A stretch of 64,000 bases of DNA from the NCBI RefSeq assembly GCF_050157905.1, contig NZ_JBKIWZ010000001.1, positions 2,170,001 through 2,234,000 on the forward strand, read 5' to 3'. Each line of letters starts with the position of its first letter. The first letter of the stretch is position 1. Shown here piece after piece: positions 43,037-51,479 of the stretch. The translations under genes and the position numbers were made by a program. The DNA comes from Pantoea sp050157905 (GTDB lineage Bacteria > Pseudomonadota > Gammaproteobacteria > Enterobacterales > Enterobacteriaceae). The notes beneath the pieces were generated by a model. That model did no database searches. It was not told the DNA's origin and saw only the letters and a program-made list of their open reading frames with translations.

Positions 43037-44470
43037 GTGTCTGCCTCTCACTCTCAACGTTTAAGTGAAATACGTCATCGCATTCTGACGCTGCTGCTCA
43101 ACGAGCACGATCTGGTTGATGCGCTGCTGGAGAAATCCGGCGATCTCAGCCCTGAGCAGCAACGTGAAAATGCGGTCCGGCGCGATGCGCTGGAACAGGA
43201 CATTCTGCAACTGCACGCCGCTGACCTCGCGGATATTCTCGAAGCCTTGCCCGAAGAGGAGCGTCAGGCGCTCTGGCGGCTGGTGCCGAATGAACGGCGC
43301 GGCCATGTGCTGGTAGAAGCCTCTGAAACGGTCTGGGCGAGTCTCACCGAAGAGATGAGCGACCGTGATATCCTGCGCGCCATCCAGCCGCTGGATATCG
43401 ACGATCAGGTCTGGCTGGCGCGTTATCTGCCTCGCGACCTGACCGGACGCCTGCTGGCGACCGTCGAGCCTGCACTGCGTGCCCGTATGCTGAGCATGGT
43501 GCAGCTTGACCGTGACCGCGTCGGCCGCGTCATGGATTTCAATATCCTGACGGTGCGCGATGATGTCACGCTGGCGACCGTGCAGCGTTTTCTGCGCAAG
43601 CGCAAAAGCATGCCCGGCGGTACCGATAAACTCTTTATCACCAATAAACAGAATCAGTTGCTGGGCGAGCTGATGCTGACCGATATCCTGCTGAATAAAC
43701 CCACCACGCGGGTCAGCGACGTGATGAACCCGCGGCCAACCACCTTTCAGCTCAACGACAAAGCCGAAGATGCGGCCAGCGCCTTTGAACGTTATAACCT
43801 GATCTCTGCCGCCGTCACTGATGCAAAGGGCAAACTGATTGGCCGCGTCACCATCGAAGACATCATCGACCTGGTGAATGCCGAAAACGAAAGCAACATC
43901 CGTAAAATGGGCGGTATCAGTCAGGAAGAGGACGTGTTTGCGCCGGTACGCAAATCGGTGCGTAAACGCTGGGCCTGGCTGGCTATTAACCTCTGCACCG
44001 CCTTTGTTGCCTCACGGGTTATCGGCCTGTTTGAAGGCACCATTTCCCAGATCGTGGCCCTGGCGACGCTGATGCCCATCGTCGCCGGTATCGGCGGCAA
44101 TACCGGCAACCAGACTATAACCATGATTGTGCGGGCGCTGGCCTTACATCAGGTCGAACCGGGTAACTTCTCGTTTCTGATCGTTCGTGAACTCGGCGTC
44201 GCGCTAATCAACGGCCTGTTCTGGGGCGGCATCATGGGCGCGATTACCTGGCTGATGTATGACAATATGGCGCTCGGCGGCGTGATGATGCTGGCGATGG
44301 CGCTGAATCTGCTGCTGGCTGCACTGATGGGCGTTCTGGTGCCGCTGGTCATGACCAAAATGAAGCGCGATCCGGCGGTGGGCTCCAGCGTCCTTATCAC
44401 TGCACTGACCGATACCGGCGGCTTCTTTATCTTCCTGGGGCTGGCGACGCTCTTCCTGCTGCCGCACTAA
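43037..44470 (+). CDS. mgtE: Magnesium transporter MgtE
   Basis: A 477-residue Mg2+ channel. Order: N-terminal superhelical domain (about 1-130), two CBS domains (about 140-260: VMDFNILTVRDDVTLATVQRFL, DVMNPRPTTFQLNDKAEDAASAFERY), the connecting helix, and five TM helices from about 285. The pore motif is PIVAGIGGNTGNQTITMIVRALAL. The start is GTG at 43037, with AGGG seven bases upstream; the open frame to 42971 contains the inverted-repeat region and is not supported. E. coli K-12 has no mgtE here. It converges with the HTH gene, with no gap. Confidence 0.92.
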   Translation: MSASHSQRLSEIRHRILTLLLNEHDLVDALLEKSGDLSPEQQRENAVRRDALEQDILQLHAADLADILEALPEEERQALWRLVPNERRGHVLVEASETVWASLTEEMSDRDILRAIQPLDIDDQVWLARYLPRDLTGRLLATVEPALRARMLSMVQLDRDRVGRVMDFNILTVRDDVTLATVQRFLRKRKSMPGGTDKLFITNKQNQLLGELMLTDILLNKPTTRVSDVMNPRPTTFQLNDKAEDAASAFERYNLISAAVTDAKGKLIGRVTIEDIIDLVNAENESNIRKMGGISQEEDVFAPVRKSVRKRWAWLAINLCTAFVASRVIGLFEGTISQIVALATLMPIVAGIGGNTGNQTITMIVRALALHQVEPGNFSFLIVRELGVALINGLFWGGIMGAITWLMYDNMALGGVMMLAMALNLLLAALMGVLVPLVMTKMKRDPAVGSSVLITALTDTGGFFIFLGLATLFLLPH

Positions 44471-44968
44471 TCAGGACTGTATACCGTAGCGTTGCAGCGA
44501 TCCGTTGAGGTTGCGCTGCCGCGTGACTCGGGCCAGCTCGCGGGTCGCGGCAGGCAGCGCATAGTCACCGCGCTGGCTCAGCCACTCCAGCACATCCGAC
44601 AGATGCCAGATGGCGGTTTTGCCATCATGCACCGGCAGCGGAAACGGTGGACGATGGCTCAGCATCAGCTTGCGCATATTCTGCCGGGTCATACCAACGA
44701 TCTCAGCCACGTCTGTTAAGCCGACAAAATCGGGCGCAGCCTCCACCAGGGTGGCACCCGGAATGGCGCGCTGCACATCCTCTTCCGCCTGAATCAGGGC
44801 CGCCATTGCCGAGTCCGCTTCCCGGGTAAACTCCAGAGCGATCCGGCCCGGCATCCCCAGGCCTATCAGCGCATCATCACAGCCTGCCGCAGCCAGCGTT
44901 TCCAGCATTTCATCTGCTGGCACATGCCCTTCCGGCAGGCTGAACCGCAGTGTAAAACAATATTCCAT
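44471..44968 (-). CDS. Winged-HTH DNA-binding protein, partner of the HicA-like gene (candidate antitoxin/regulator)
   Basis: A 165-residue protein I cannot name. The N-terminal part (about 1-75: MEYCFTLRFSLPEG...CDDALIGLGMPGRIALEFTREADS) looks like a small alpha/beta domain. The middle (about 80-130: DFVGLTDVAEIVGMTRQNMRKLMLSHRPPFPLPVHDGKTAIWHLSDVLEWL) is a MerR/AlpA-like winged HTH. A basic tail follows. The start at 44968 has AAGGAGAG four bases upstream. It lies 20 bp after the small Cys-rich gene, in one operon; such an order (small protein, then DNA-binding protein) is that of HicAB- or HigBA-type modules. Antitoxin role is inference. Confidence 0.65.
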   Translation of the reverse strand: MEYCFTLRFSLPEGHVPADEMLETLAAAGCDDALIGLGMPGRIALEFTREADSAMAALIQAEEDVQRAIPGATLVEAAPDFVGLTDVAEIVGMTRQNMRKLMLSHRPPFPLPVHDGKTAIWHLSDVLEWLSQRGDYALPAATRELARVTRQRNLNGSLQRYGIQS

Positions 44969-44988
44969 GGACCTCTCCTTATGCTGCA

Positions 44989-45234
44989 TCAGGACTTCAG
45001 ATAGTGGCAGTTATCAACCACGCGCCGCAGTGCGCAGGCATGCTGATGTGCGTTTCCGGGTGTGTTCCAGATACAGGTCAGACAAAATTCCCCGCATCGG
45101 CACGTCAGCAGATTTTTCGGGCAGTACATTTTTCCCCATGCGTGATGACCGCTGGTGACCACCAGCCAGCCAAGTGATTCGGCATAGCGCAATGCCGTTT
45201 CAATCTCTTTGTTGGGATGCCGTTTCCTTGCCAT
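44989..45234 (-). CDS. Small Cys-rich HicA-like protein (candidate toxin)
   Basis: An 81-residue protein. The N-terminal half, KEIETALRYAESLGWLVVTSGHHAWGKMYCP, follows the HicA pattern (helix, then strand, GHH, strand). The C-terminal half carries seven cysteines in all (38, 45, 47, 51, 54, 67, 76) in CRCGEFCLTCIWNTPGNAHQHACALRRVVDNC, enough for a metal site. AGGGA precedes the ATG. HicA toxins cut mRNA through a histidine in the same place; here His30/31 would fill that role. Toxicity is not shown, and I know of no named family. Compare gene_44471: same operon. Confidence 0.6.
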   Translation of the reverse strand: MARKRHPNKEIETALRYAESLGWLVVTSGHHAWGKMYCPKNLLTCRCGEFCLTCIWNTPGNAHQHACALRRVVDNCHYLKS

Positions 45235-45265
45235 ATTTTGTCCCTATCCTGACGCCGAACCGAAC

Positions 45266-45283
45266 AGTTGTCAACTGACAACT
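45266..45283. promoter_or_regulatory. Palindromic operator candidate upstream of the HicA-like/HTH pair
   Basis: AGTTGTCA-AC-TGACAACT, a perfect 8-bp inverted repeat, 31 bp before the start codon. On the minus strand it contains a perfect TTGACA -35 hexamer. It would be well placed for autorepression by the HTH protein. Confidence 0.5.
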
Positions 45284-45428
45284 CAGCAAAAATGTCTTCG
45301 TGCGACGCAGCATGCGCAGACTTTTTCTCGCAGTAAAACTGCCAGGGTATAAACTGGAAAACGGTACGCAAAAAATCGTCAGCGGCACGTTTCGTCTGGC
45401 GACATCTGGAGCAAACAACGGAGGCAGA

Positions 45429-45608
45429 ATGTTTAAAGCAGAGGATTTTGTGCAGTCGAAAACTGGCGGCCCTAAAATGCAGGTGCTTCGGGTTGAAGGC
45501 GACACCCTGTGGTGTGCACGGGTCGATGATGCAACGAAGAAGGAAATAGAAGTTAACGCAGAGAGCGTCAACCTCTATCACGAAGAGGGTGACTTTGGCG
45601 TCTGCTGA
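45429..45608 (+). CDS. YodC-like small protein (DUF2158)
   Basis: A 59-residue protein, MFKAEDFVQSKTGGPKMQVLRVEGDTLWCARV..., with the KTGGPxM pattern of DUF2158 (YodC family), a small SH3-like fold of unknown function. GGAGG lies about five bases before the ATG at 45429; the upstream open frame is not supported. It diverges from the HicA-like pair, with about 195 bp between the two starts. Those 195 bp include the palindrome at 45266. Confidence 0.72.
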   Translation: MFKAEDFVQSKTGGPKMQVLRVEGDTLWCARVDDATKKEIEVNAESVNLYHEEGDFGVC

Positions 45609-45618
45609 CATGAAATGG

Positions 45619-45634
45619 CCCCTGTCGGGGCCTG
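45619..45634. terminator. Short GC hairpin between convergent genes
   Basis: GGCCCC-TGTC-GGGGCC lies between the DUF2158 and DUF3750 stop codons. There is no proper T run, so it is a weak terminator candidate. Confidence 0.4.
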
Positions 45635-45638
45635 AGTG

Positions 45639-46412
45639 TCAGGGTTTGTCCTGCTGAAGATTGTCACTGCCCAGACCGCCGATGAACGGCAGCCGCAGCC
45701 GGAACGGCATAAAATCGAGGCCCATATTCAGCCCCAGCAGATTCACTTCAAACCCCTCTTCCGCGCCCAGCGTCACGCCCGCCACACCCAGAATCGACAC
45801 CTGCACGCCGCGTCCGGAGGGCGGCAGTCCGACCGGACGCCACAGTGGCCGGTAATCTTTACCCAGCGCGTTCGCGGGCAGATCAAGCTTCAGGGCGGGC
45901 ACTTCCCGTCCGATATGTGCCAGAAAGGTGTTGCTGTTCGGCCCCGGCCAGGCGCGGTAGGTGGTCGGCCAGGGATAGGATTTAATTGCCGCTTCAATCT
46001 GCGGGATCATCGCCTGCGCTTCTGGCCCACGGTGATCCACCAGCAGCCTGGGTTTTGCGCCATACCAGTAGCCATCCGGCAGGTTGGAATTGCGCCGGAC
46101 TTTGTCGCCGCTGCCCCAGCTTATGACTTCATAGCGCGTGTAGCGCGTTTCACCGGCACGCTTGAAGATGATCCAGGGGTGCACCGCCACCCGCCCTTTC
46201 CAGCCATAGGTCGGTGCCGCGTAGACCTGCACGACAGCCAGGGTGTATAGCGCGCGCGGATCGGGCGCAATGCCAGCCGAATCGCGGCGGGCCGTCACCC
46301 AGCCGCCCCGCTCTGCGGTTTCGCCGTGGCGCGTCGCCTGCGCAATGCTGGCTCCGAGTGATAACAGCAGCACGGCAACAAAAAACAGGCTGAACACTTT
46401 CAGTGAGAGCAT
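45639..46412 (-). CDS. Exported DUF3750 protein
   Basis: A 257-residue protein with an N-terminal signal peptide or anchor (MLSLKVFSLFFVAVLLLSLGASIAQA). The family signature is YTLAVVQVYAAPTYGWKGRVAVHPWIIFKRAGETRYTRYEVISWG, and later YPWPTTYRAWPGPNSNTFLAHIGREVP, which is reminiscent of a papain-like or NlpC-like fold with a conserved His; that reading is tentative. Function unknown. The start at 46412 has AGGA eight bases upstream; the frame is open to 46463. Confidence 0.75.
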   Translation of the reverse strand: MLSLKVFSLFFVAVLLLSLGASIAQATRHGETAERGGWVTARRDSAGIAPDPRALYTLAVVQVYAAPTYGWKGRVAVHPWIIFKRAGETRYTRYEVISWGSGDKVRRNSNLPDGYWYGAKPRLLVDHRGPEAQAMIPQIEAAIKSYPWPTTYRAWPGPNSNTFLAHIGREVPALKLDLPANALGKDYRPLWRPVGLPPSGRGVQVSILGVAGVTLGAEEGFEVNLLGLNMGLDFMPFRLRLPFIGGLGSDNLQQDKP

Positions 46413-46711
46413 GACAACATTCCTGATGGCGTAAGGATTACGACGTGCCCGATCAGCAGGCATTTCAGTAAGCGGCTTGAGGATACGGATTATCGAAGCG
46501 GCGGATAAAAGCAGGACTCAACAGGAAGCAGGTACAGGCTTTTACTGCATCGAGAATAGCGTAACTTCCGGTAAAAAGAACAGAAAATCACCAGCGAAGC
46601 GTGTGGATGTGCTGAAAGGTTAAAACAGGCGTTGCGGGAGATTAAGCCAATAAAAAAGCCCGCGGGTCAGCGGGCTTCAGGAGGCTCAGGCGTTAACCAG
46701 CGGGCGTGGGA
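46413..46711. other. Intergenic region between guaA and the DUF3750 gene
   Basis: About 300 bp. It holds the guaA terminator (46651-46678) and presumably the promoter of the DUF3750 gene. No gene seen. Confidence 0.6.
46651..46677 (-). terminator. Rho-independent terminator after guaA
   Basis: Stem AAGCCCGC/GCGGGCTT followed by T residues on the minus strand, about 35 bases past the guaA stop. Confidence 0.9.
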
Positions 46712-48292
46712 TTATTCCCACTCAATCGTCGCCGGTGGCTTACCGCTGATGTCATACACCACGCGGGAGATGCCATCGACTTCGTTGATGATGCGGTTAG
46801 AGACGCGGCCCAGGAAATCATACGGCAGGTGCGCCCAGTGTGCGGTCATAAAGTCGATGGTTTCCACCGCACGCAGCGAGACAACCCAGTCATATTTGCG
46901 GCCATCGCCCATTACACCGACCGAACGAACCGGCAGGAAGACGGTGAATGCCTGGCTGACTTTGTTGTAGAGATCCGCTTTGTGCAGCTCTTCGATGAAG
47001 ATAGCATCGGCACGACGCAGCAGGTCGCAATACTCTTTTTTCACTTCGCCCAGCACACGCACGCCCAGACCCGGACCCGGGAACGGATGGCGGAACAGCA
47101 TGTCGTACGGCAGGCCCAGCTCCAGACCAATCTTACGCACTTCGTCTTTGAACAGCTCTTTCAGCGGCTCAACCAGGCCCATCTTCATCTCTTTCGGCAG
47201 GCCGCCGACATTGTGGTGCGATTTAATGACGTGCGCTTTACCGGTGGCTGACGCCGCCGACTCGATCACGTCCGGATAGATAGTGCCCTGCGCCAGCCAC
47301 TTCACGTCCTGCAGCTTCAGCGCTTCTTCGTCAAACACTTCCACAAAGACGCGGCCGATGGTTTTACGCTTCGCTTCCGGATCGTCGATGCCCGCCAGCG
47401 CATCCAGGAAGCGCATTTCAGCCGGGACATGGATGATGTTCAGACCAAAGTGGTCGCCGAACATATCCATCACCTGCTGTGCTTCGTTCAGGCGCAGCAG
47501 GCCATTGTCCACAAACACGCAGGTCAGACGGTCGCCAATCGCACGATGCAGCAGCATCGCCGTCACGGAGGAGTCCACACCGCCAGACAGACCGAGGATC
47601 ACTTTGTCGTTGCCAACCTGCTCGCGCAGACGCTCAACGGCATCTTCGATGATTTTGGCTGGCGTCCACAGAGCTTCACATTCACAGATGTCGATGATGA
47701 AGCGCTCCAGCATCCGCAGACCCTGGCGGGTATGAGTCACTTCCGGGTGGAACTGCACGCCGTAGAAACGCTTTTCTTCATTGGCCATGATGGCAAACGG
47801 ACAGGTTTCTGTGCTGGCAACGGTCACGAAGTCCGCCGGGATAGCCGTAACTTTGTCGCCGTGGCTCATCCAGACATCCAGCAGCGGTTTACCGGCGGCG
47901 CTGATCGCATCTTCGATATCACGCACCAGGGCGCTTGGCGTGGTGACTTCCACCTGCGCATAACCAAACTCACGCTCGGTTGAGCCCGCCACTTTACCGC
48001 CCAGCTGCATCGCCATGGTCTGCATACCGTAGCAGACGCCCAGCACCGGCACGCCCGCACTGAAAACATATTCAGGCGCGCGCGGGCTGTTCAGCTCAGT
48101 GGTGCTTTCCGGGCCACCGGAAAGGATGATGCCGCTTGGGTTGAACGCGCGGATCTGCTCTTCGGTGACATCCCATGCCCAGAGTTCACAATAGACGCCG
48201 AGTTCGCGCACGCGGCGTGCGACCAGCTGAGTATATTGTGAGCCGAAATCGAGAATCAGAATGCGGTGCTTATGGATATTTTCCGTCGTCAT
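46712..48292 (-). CDS. guaA: GMP synthase (glutamine-hydrolysing) GuaA
   Basis: Converts XMP to GMP with ATP and glutamine. 526 residues (E. coli 525). The class I amidotransferase domain has the nucleophile Cys in GVCYGMQTMAMQ and His/Glu in QFHPEVTHT. The ATP-pyrophosphatase domain has the PP-loop GLSGGVDSSVTAMLL, and the dimerisation domain ends ISGKPPATIEWE. Second gene of guaBA, 69 bp after guaB, with a hairpin between. Confidence 0.97.
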   Translation of the reverse strand: MTTENIHKHRILILDFGSQYTQLVARRVRELGVYCELWAWDVTEEQIRAFNPSGIILSGGPESTTELNSPRAPEYVFSAGVPVLGVCYGMQTMAMQLGGKVAGSTEREFGYAQVEVTTPSALVRDIEDAISAAGKPLLDVWMSHGDKVTAIPADFVTVASTETCPFAIMANEEKRFYGVQFHPEVTHTRQGLRMLERFIIDICECEALWTPAKIIEDAVERLREQVGNDKVILGLSGGVDSSVTAMLLHRAIGDRLTCVFVDNGLLRLNEAQQVMDMFGDHFGLNIIHVPAEMRFLDALAGIDDPEAKRKTIGRVFVEVFDEEALKLQDVKWLAQGTIYPDVIESAASATGKAHVIKSHHNVGGLPKEMKMGLVEPLKELFKDEVRKIGLELGLPYDMLFRHPFPGPGLGVRVLGEVKKEYCDLLRRADAIFIEELHKADLYNKVSQAFTVFLPVRSVGVMGDGRKYDWVVSLRAVETIDFMTAHWAHLPYDFLGRVSNRIINEVDGISRVVYDISGKPPATIEWE

Positions 48293-48323
48293 TGAGGGTT
48301 TTCCAGAACGGTGACTTGAACAA

Positions 48324-48350
48324 TAAAAGCGCCCGGCTAAAAGCCGGGCG
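48324..48350 (-). terminator. Hairpin in the guaB-guaA gap
   Basis: A perfect 9-bp stem (48330-48338 with 48342-48350) followed by TTTTATTG on the minus strand. It looks like a partial terminator that could set the guaB:guaA ratio; guaA has no obvious separate promoter. Confidence 0.65.
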
Positions 48351-48361
48351 GGAAATCGGGA

Positions 48362-49828
48362 TTATGAACCCATGCGGTAGTTCGGTGACTCTTTAGTAAT
48401 GGTCACGTCATGCACGTGGCTCTCATTGATGCCCGCGCCGCTGATGCGGACAAACTCCGCTTTGGTACGCAGGTCATTAATGGTCGGGCAACCGGTCAGG
48501 CCCATGCACGAACGCAGTCCGCCCATCTGCTGATGGACGATCTCTTTCAGGCGGCCTTTATAGGCGACGCGGCCTTCGATGCCTTCCGGCACCAGTTTGT
48601 CTGCGGCGTTATCGGTCTGGAAGTAGCGGTCAGAGGAGCCTTTGGACATCGCGCCCAGTGAACCCATACCGCGATAAGATTTGAATGCACGACCCTGATA
48701 GAGTTCGATCTCACCCGGCGACTCTTCGGTTCCCGCCAGCATCGAACCGACCATCACACAGGATGCGCCCGCAGCGATCGCTTTCGCGATGTCGCCAGAG
48801 AAACGGATACCGCCATCGGCAATGACCGGGATGCCGGTGCCTTCCAGCGCGGCGACGGCGTCAGAAACAGCCGTGATCTGCGGTACACCCACGCCGGTTA
48901 CAATACGGGTCGTACAGATAGAGCCCGGGCCGATACCTACTTTAACTGCGCTCACGCCTGCTTCAACCAGCGCCAGTGCACCCGCACCGGTCGCCACGTT
49001 ACCGCCGACGATCTCCAGGTCCGGATACTTCGCGCGGGTTTCGCGGATGCGTGACAGCACGCCTTCGGAATGACCGTGAGAAGAGTCAATCAGCAGCACG
49101 TCAACACCCGCTGCGACCAGCGCATCGATACGCTCCTCGTTGCCGGCACCGGCACCCACAGCCGCACCGACGCGCAGACGACCCTGCGCATCTTTACAGG
49201 CGTTAGGTTTACGTTCGGCTTTCTGGAAGTCCTTAACGGTGATCATGCCCAGCAGATGGAAGCTGTCATCCACCACCAGCGCTTTCTCAACGCGTTTTTC
49301 ATGCATTTTATGCAGGACAACATCGCGCGCTTCGCCCTCTTTCACCGTAACCAGGCGATCTTTCGGGGTCATAACGGCGGAAACAGGCTGAGAGAGATCG
49401 GTGACAAAACGCACGTCACGACCGGTGATGATACCCACCAGTTCGTTGTCGCCGTTCACCACCGGATAGCCCGCAAAACCGTTACGCTCGGTCAGCGCTT
49501 TAACGTCAGACAGTGGCGTGGTCGGCAGAACGGTCTGCGGTTCGGTCACGACGCCGCTCTCGTGTTTCTTCACCTTGCGCACTTCATCCGCCTGGCGTTC
49601 AATCGACATGTTTTTATGGATGAAACCCAGACCGCCTTCCTGTGCCAGCGCAATCGCCAGGCCTGCTTCGGTCACGGTGTCCATCGCGGCGGAAAGCATA
49701 GGAATATTTAAACGGATATTTTTGGTCAGCTGCGTGCTGAGGTCGGCCGTGTTTGGCAGGACGGTGGAGTGAGCAGGAACGAGCAGAACGTCGTCAAAAG
49801 TGAGTGCTTCTTTAGCGATTCTTAACAT
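48362..49828 (-). CDS. guaB: IMP dehydrogenase GuaB
   Basis: Oxidises IMP to XMP with NAD+, the committed step to guanine nucleotides. 488 residues, E. coli length. TIM barrel with the catalytic cysteine loop GIGPGSICTTRIVTGVG and the flap; a CBS pair (Bateman domain) between about 95 and 200 (MTPKDRLVTVKEGEARDVVLHKMHEKRVEKALVV). GGAG lies seven bases before the start. The promoter carries a PurR-like operator. Divergent from xseA. Confidence 0.97.
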   Translation of the reverse strand: MLRIAKEALTFDDVLLVPAHSTVLPNTADLSTQLTKNIRLNIPMLSAAMDTVTEAGLAIALAQEGGLGFIHKNMSIERQADEVRKVKKHESGVVTEPQTVLPTTPLSDVKALTERNGFAGYPVVNGDNELVGIITGRDVRFVTDLSQPVSAVMTPKDRLVTVKEGEARDVVLHKMHEKRVEKALVVDDSFHLLGMITVKDFQKAERKPNACKDAQGRLRVGAAVGAGAGNEERIDALVAAGVDVLLIDSSHGHSEGVLSRIRETRAKYPDLEIVGGNVATGAGALALVEAGVSAVKVGIGPGSICTTRIVTGVGVPQITAVSDAVAALEGTGIPVIADGGIRFSGDIAKAIAAGASCVMVGSMLAGTEESPGEIELYQGRAFKSYRGMGSLGAMSKGSSDRYFQTDNAADKLVPEGIEGRVAYKGRLKEIVHQQMGGLRSCMGLTGCPTINDLRTKAEFVRISGAGINESHVHDVTITKESPNYRMGS

Positions 49829-49878
49829 GGCAATACTCCACCTCGGGTGATTGAGATTAGATAAAATATTGCCGCGGC

Positions 49879-49930
49879 ATTATACAGGCCGTAATCGATT
49901 GCCTCCACTATTTTTTACGAAAAACTCTTG
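49879..49930 (-). promoter_or_regulatory. guaBA promoter with PurR operator and UP-like element
   Basis: On the minus strand a perfect TATAAT (49879-49884) is preceded by a PurR-like 16-mer (49889-49904, core GCAATCGATTAC) covering the -35 to -10 spacer. Beyond it lies an A/T-rich tract (49908-49930), like the UP element of E. coli guaB. Confidence 0.65.
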
Positions 49931-49996
49931 ATCCGCTCTGACAGGACTGTAGTATCGATGAATTAACCTCCTGATTTGGAATTTGATCTTCGTCAC

Positions 49997-51370
49997 ATGT
50001 CGCTGCCTCCGAACGCCACTATTTTTACCGTCAGCCGTCTCAATACGACAGTGCGTCAGCTGCTGGAAAAAGAGATGGGCCTTGTCTGGATCAGCGCCGA
50101 GATCTCCAATTTCACTCAGCCAGCATCCGGTCACTGGTACTTCACGCTGAAGGATGATGGCGCGCAGGTGCGCTGTGCCATGTTCCGCAACAGCAACCGA
50201 CGTGTGACCTTCCGGCCTCAGCATGGTCAGCAGGTGCTGGTCCGCGCCAATATCACACTCTATGAGCCTCGCGGCGACTATCAGCTGATTGCCGAGAGCA
50301 TGCATCCGGCGGGCGAAGGTCTGCTTCAGCAGCAGTTCGAACTGCTGAAGGCAAAGCTGGCAACCGAAGGCCTGTTCGAGCCGCAGCACAAGCAACCACT
50401 GCCGGACCCGGCGCGTCAGGTCGGGGTGATCACCTCCTCCACCGGCGCGGCGCTGCACGATGTGTTACGCGTGCTGCATCGTCGCGATCCCTCCCTGCCC
50501 GTCGTGATCTATCCCACTGTGGTTCAGGGCGCTGATGCCCCGGCGGCGATCGTCCGGGCGATCGAAATCGCCAACCTGCGCAACGAATGCGACGTGTTAA
50601 TTGTTGGTCGCGGCGGCGGATCGCTGGAAGATTTGTGGAGCTTTAACGACGAACGCGTTGCACGCGCCATTTTTGCCAGCCGTATTCCCATCGTTAGCGC
50701 GGTCGGCCATGAAACGGACGTGACCATTGCCGACTTTGTGGCGGATCTGCGTGCGCCAACGCCATCCGCCGCTGCCGAGCTGGTCAGCCGGAATCAGGTT
50801 GAGCTGCTGCGTCAATTGCAGTCGCAACAGCAGCGGCTGGAGATGGCGATGGATTACTATCTGGCCCGTCAGCAGCGGCACTACAGCCGTCTTGAGCATC
50901 GTCTGCAACAGCAGCACCCTCAGCTGCGCCTGGCACGCCAGCAGACCGCCCTGTTCCGCCTGCAGCAGCGTCTGGGTGAAGCGGTAGAAAATCGTCTGCG
51001 CCACGCCACGCGCCAGCAGGATCGCCTGCTTCATCGTCTCAGTGCACAGCAGCCGCAGCAGCGTCTGTTTGAGGCGCAGAAACAGCTGCAGAGCTGGCAC
51101 TATCGTCTGCAGCAGAGCATGGAAAAACAGCTGAACAGCCGTAAACAGATCTTTGGTCAGCGGGTCGCTCAGCTGGAAGGCGTCAGTCCGCTGGCCACGC
51201 TGGCGAGGGGTTTCAGCGTGACCACCGACACCGCCGGTCAGGTGGTGAAAAACACCGGACAGCTTCAGAGCGGCGACCTGCTGCGTACCCGTCTCGATGA
51301 TGGCTGGGTCGAAAGCCAGGTCACGCAGTTAGTGCCGGAGAAAAAACGCCGTCGCACAAATCTCACCTGA
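49997..51370 (+). CDS. xseA: Exodeoxyribonuclease VII large subunit XseA
   Basis: The catalytic subunit of ExoVII, a single-strand DNase. 457 residues (E. coli 456). An N-terminal OB-fold (IFTVSRLNTTVRQLLEKEMGLVWISAEISNF) is followed by the nuclease domain (GVITSSTGAALHDVLRVLHRRDP, VLIVGRGGGSLEDLWSFNDERVARAIF, SAVGHETDVTIADFVADLRAPTPSAAAE) and a long Q/R-rich coiled coil. The ATG at 49997 gives the usual N-terminus; a TTG at 49976 is in the same frame. Divergent from guaB. Confidence 0.95.
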   Translation: MSLPPNATIFTVSRLNTTVRQLLEKEMGLVWISAEISNFTQPASGHWYFTLKDDGAQVRCAMFRNSNRRVTFRPQHGQQVLVRANITLYEPRGDYQLIAESMHPAGEGLLQQQFELLKAKLATEGLFEPQHKQPLPDPARQVGVITSSTGAALHDVLRVLHRRDPSLPVVIYPTVVQGADAPAAIVRAIEIANLRNECDVLIVGRGGGSLEDLWSFNDERVARAIFASRIPIVSAVGHETDVTIADFVADLRAPTPSAAAELVSRNQVELLRQLQSQQQRLEMAMDYYLARQQRHYSRLEHRLQQQHPQLRLARQQTALFRLQQRLGEAVENRLRHATRQQDRLLHRLSAQQPQQRLFEAQKQLQSWHYRLQQSMEKQLNSRKQIFGQRVAQLEGVSPLATLARGFSVTTDTAGQVVKNTGQLQSGDLLRTRLDDGWVESQVTQLVPEKKRRRTNLT

Positions 51371-51405
51371 TAACACCGCCCTGCCCGTTTCCCCTGATTA
51401 ACGCT

Positions 51406-51423
51406 GGCCTCACTGATGAGGCC
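51406..51423 (+). terminator. Hairpin after xseA
   Basis: A perfect 7-bp stem GGCCTCA/TGAGGCC with a 4-nt loop, 35 bases past the xseA stop; no T run. Confidence 0.45.
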
Positions 51424-51479
51424 TATCCCGCCAGAGAGTCTATACTTTCCGGACCATTCCTGATGCCAGGGAGTCTCAC

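Noticed and set aside
45105..45611. A 168-codon frame antisense to the DUF2158 gene and overlapping the HicA-like gene
   Set aside because: It conflicts with two better-supported small genes and has no ribosome-binding site.
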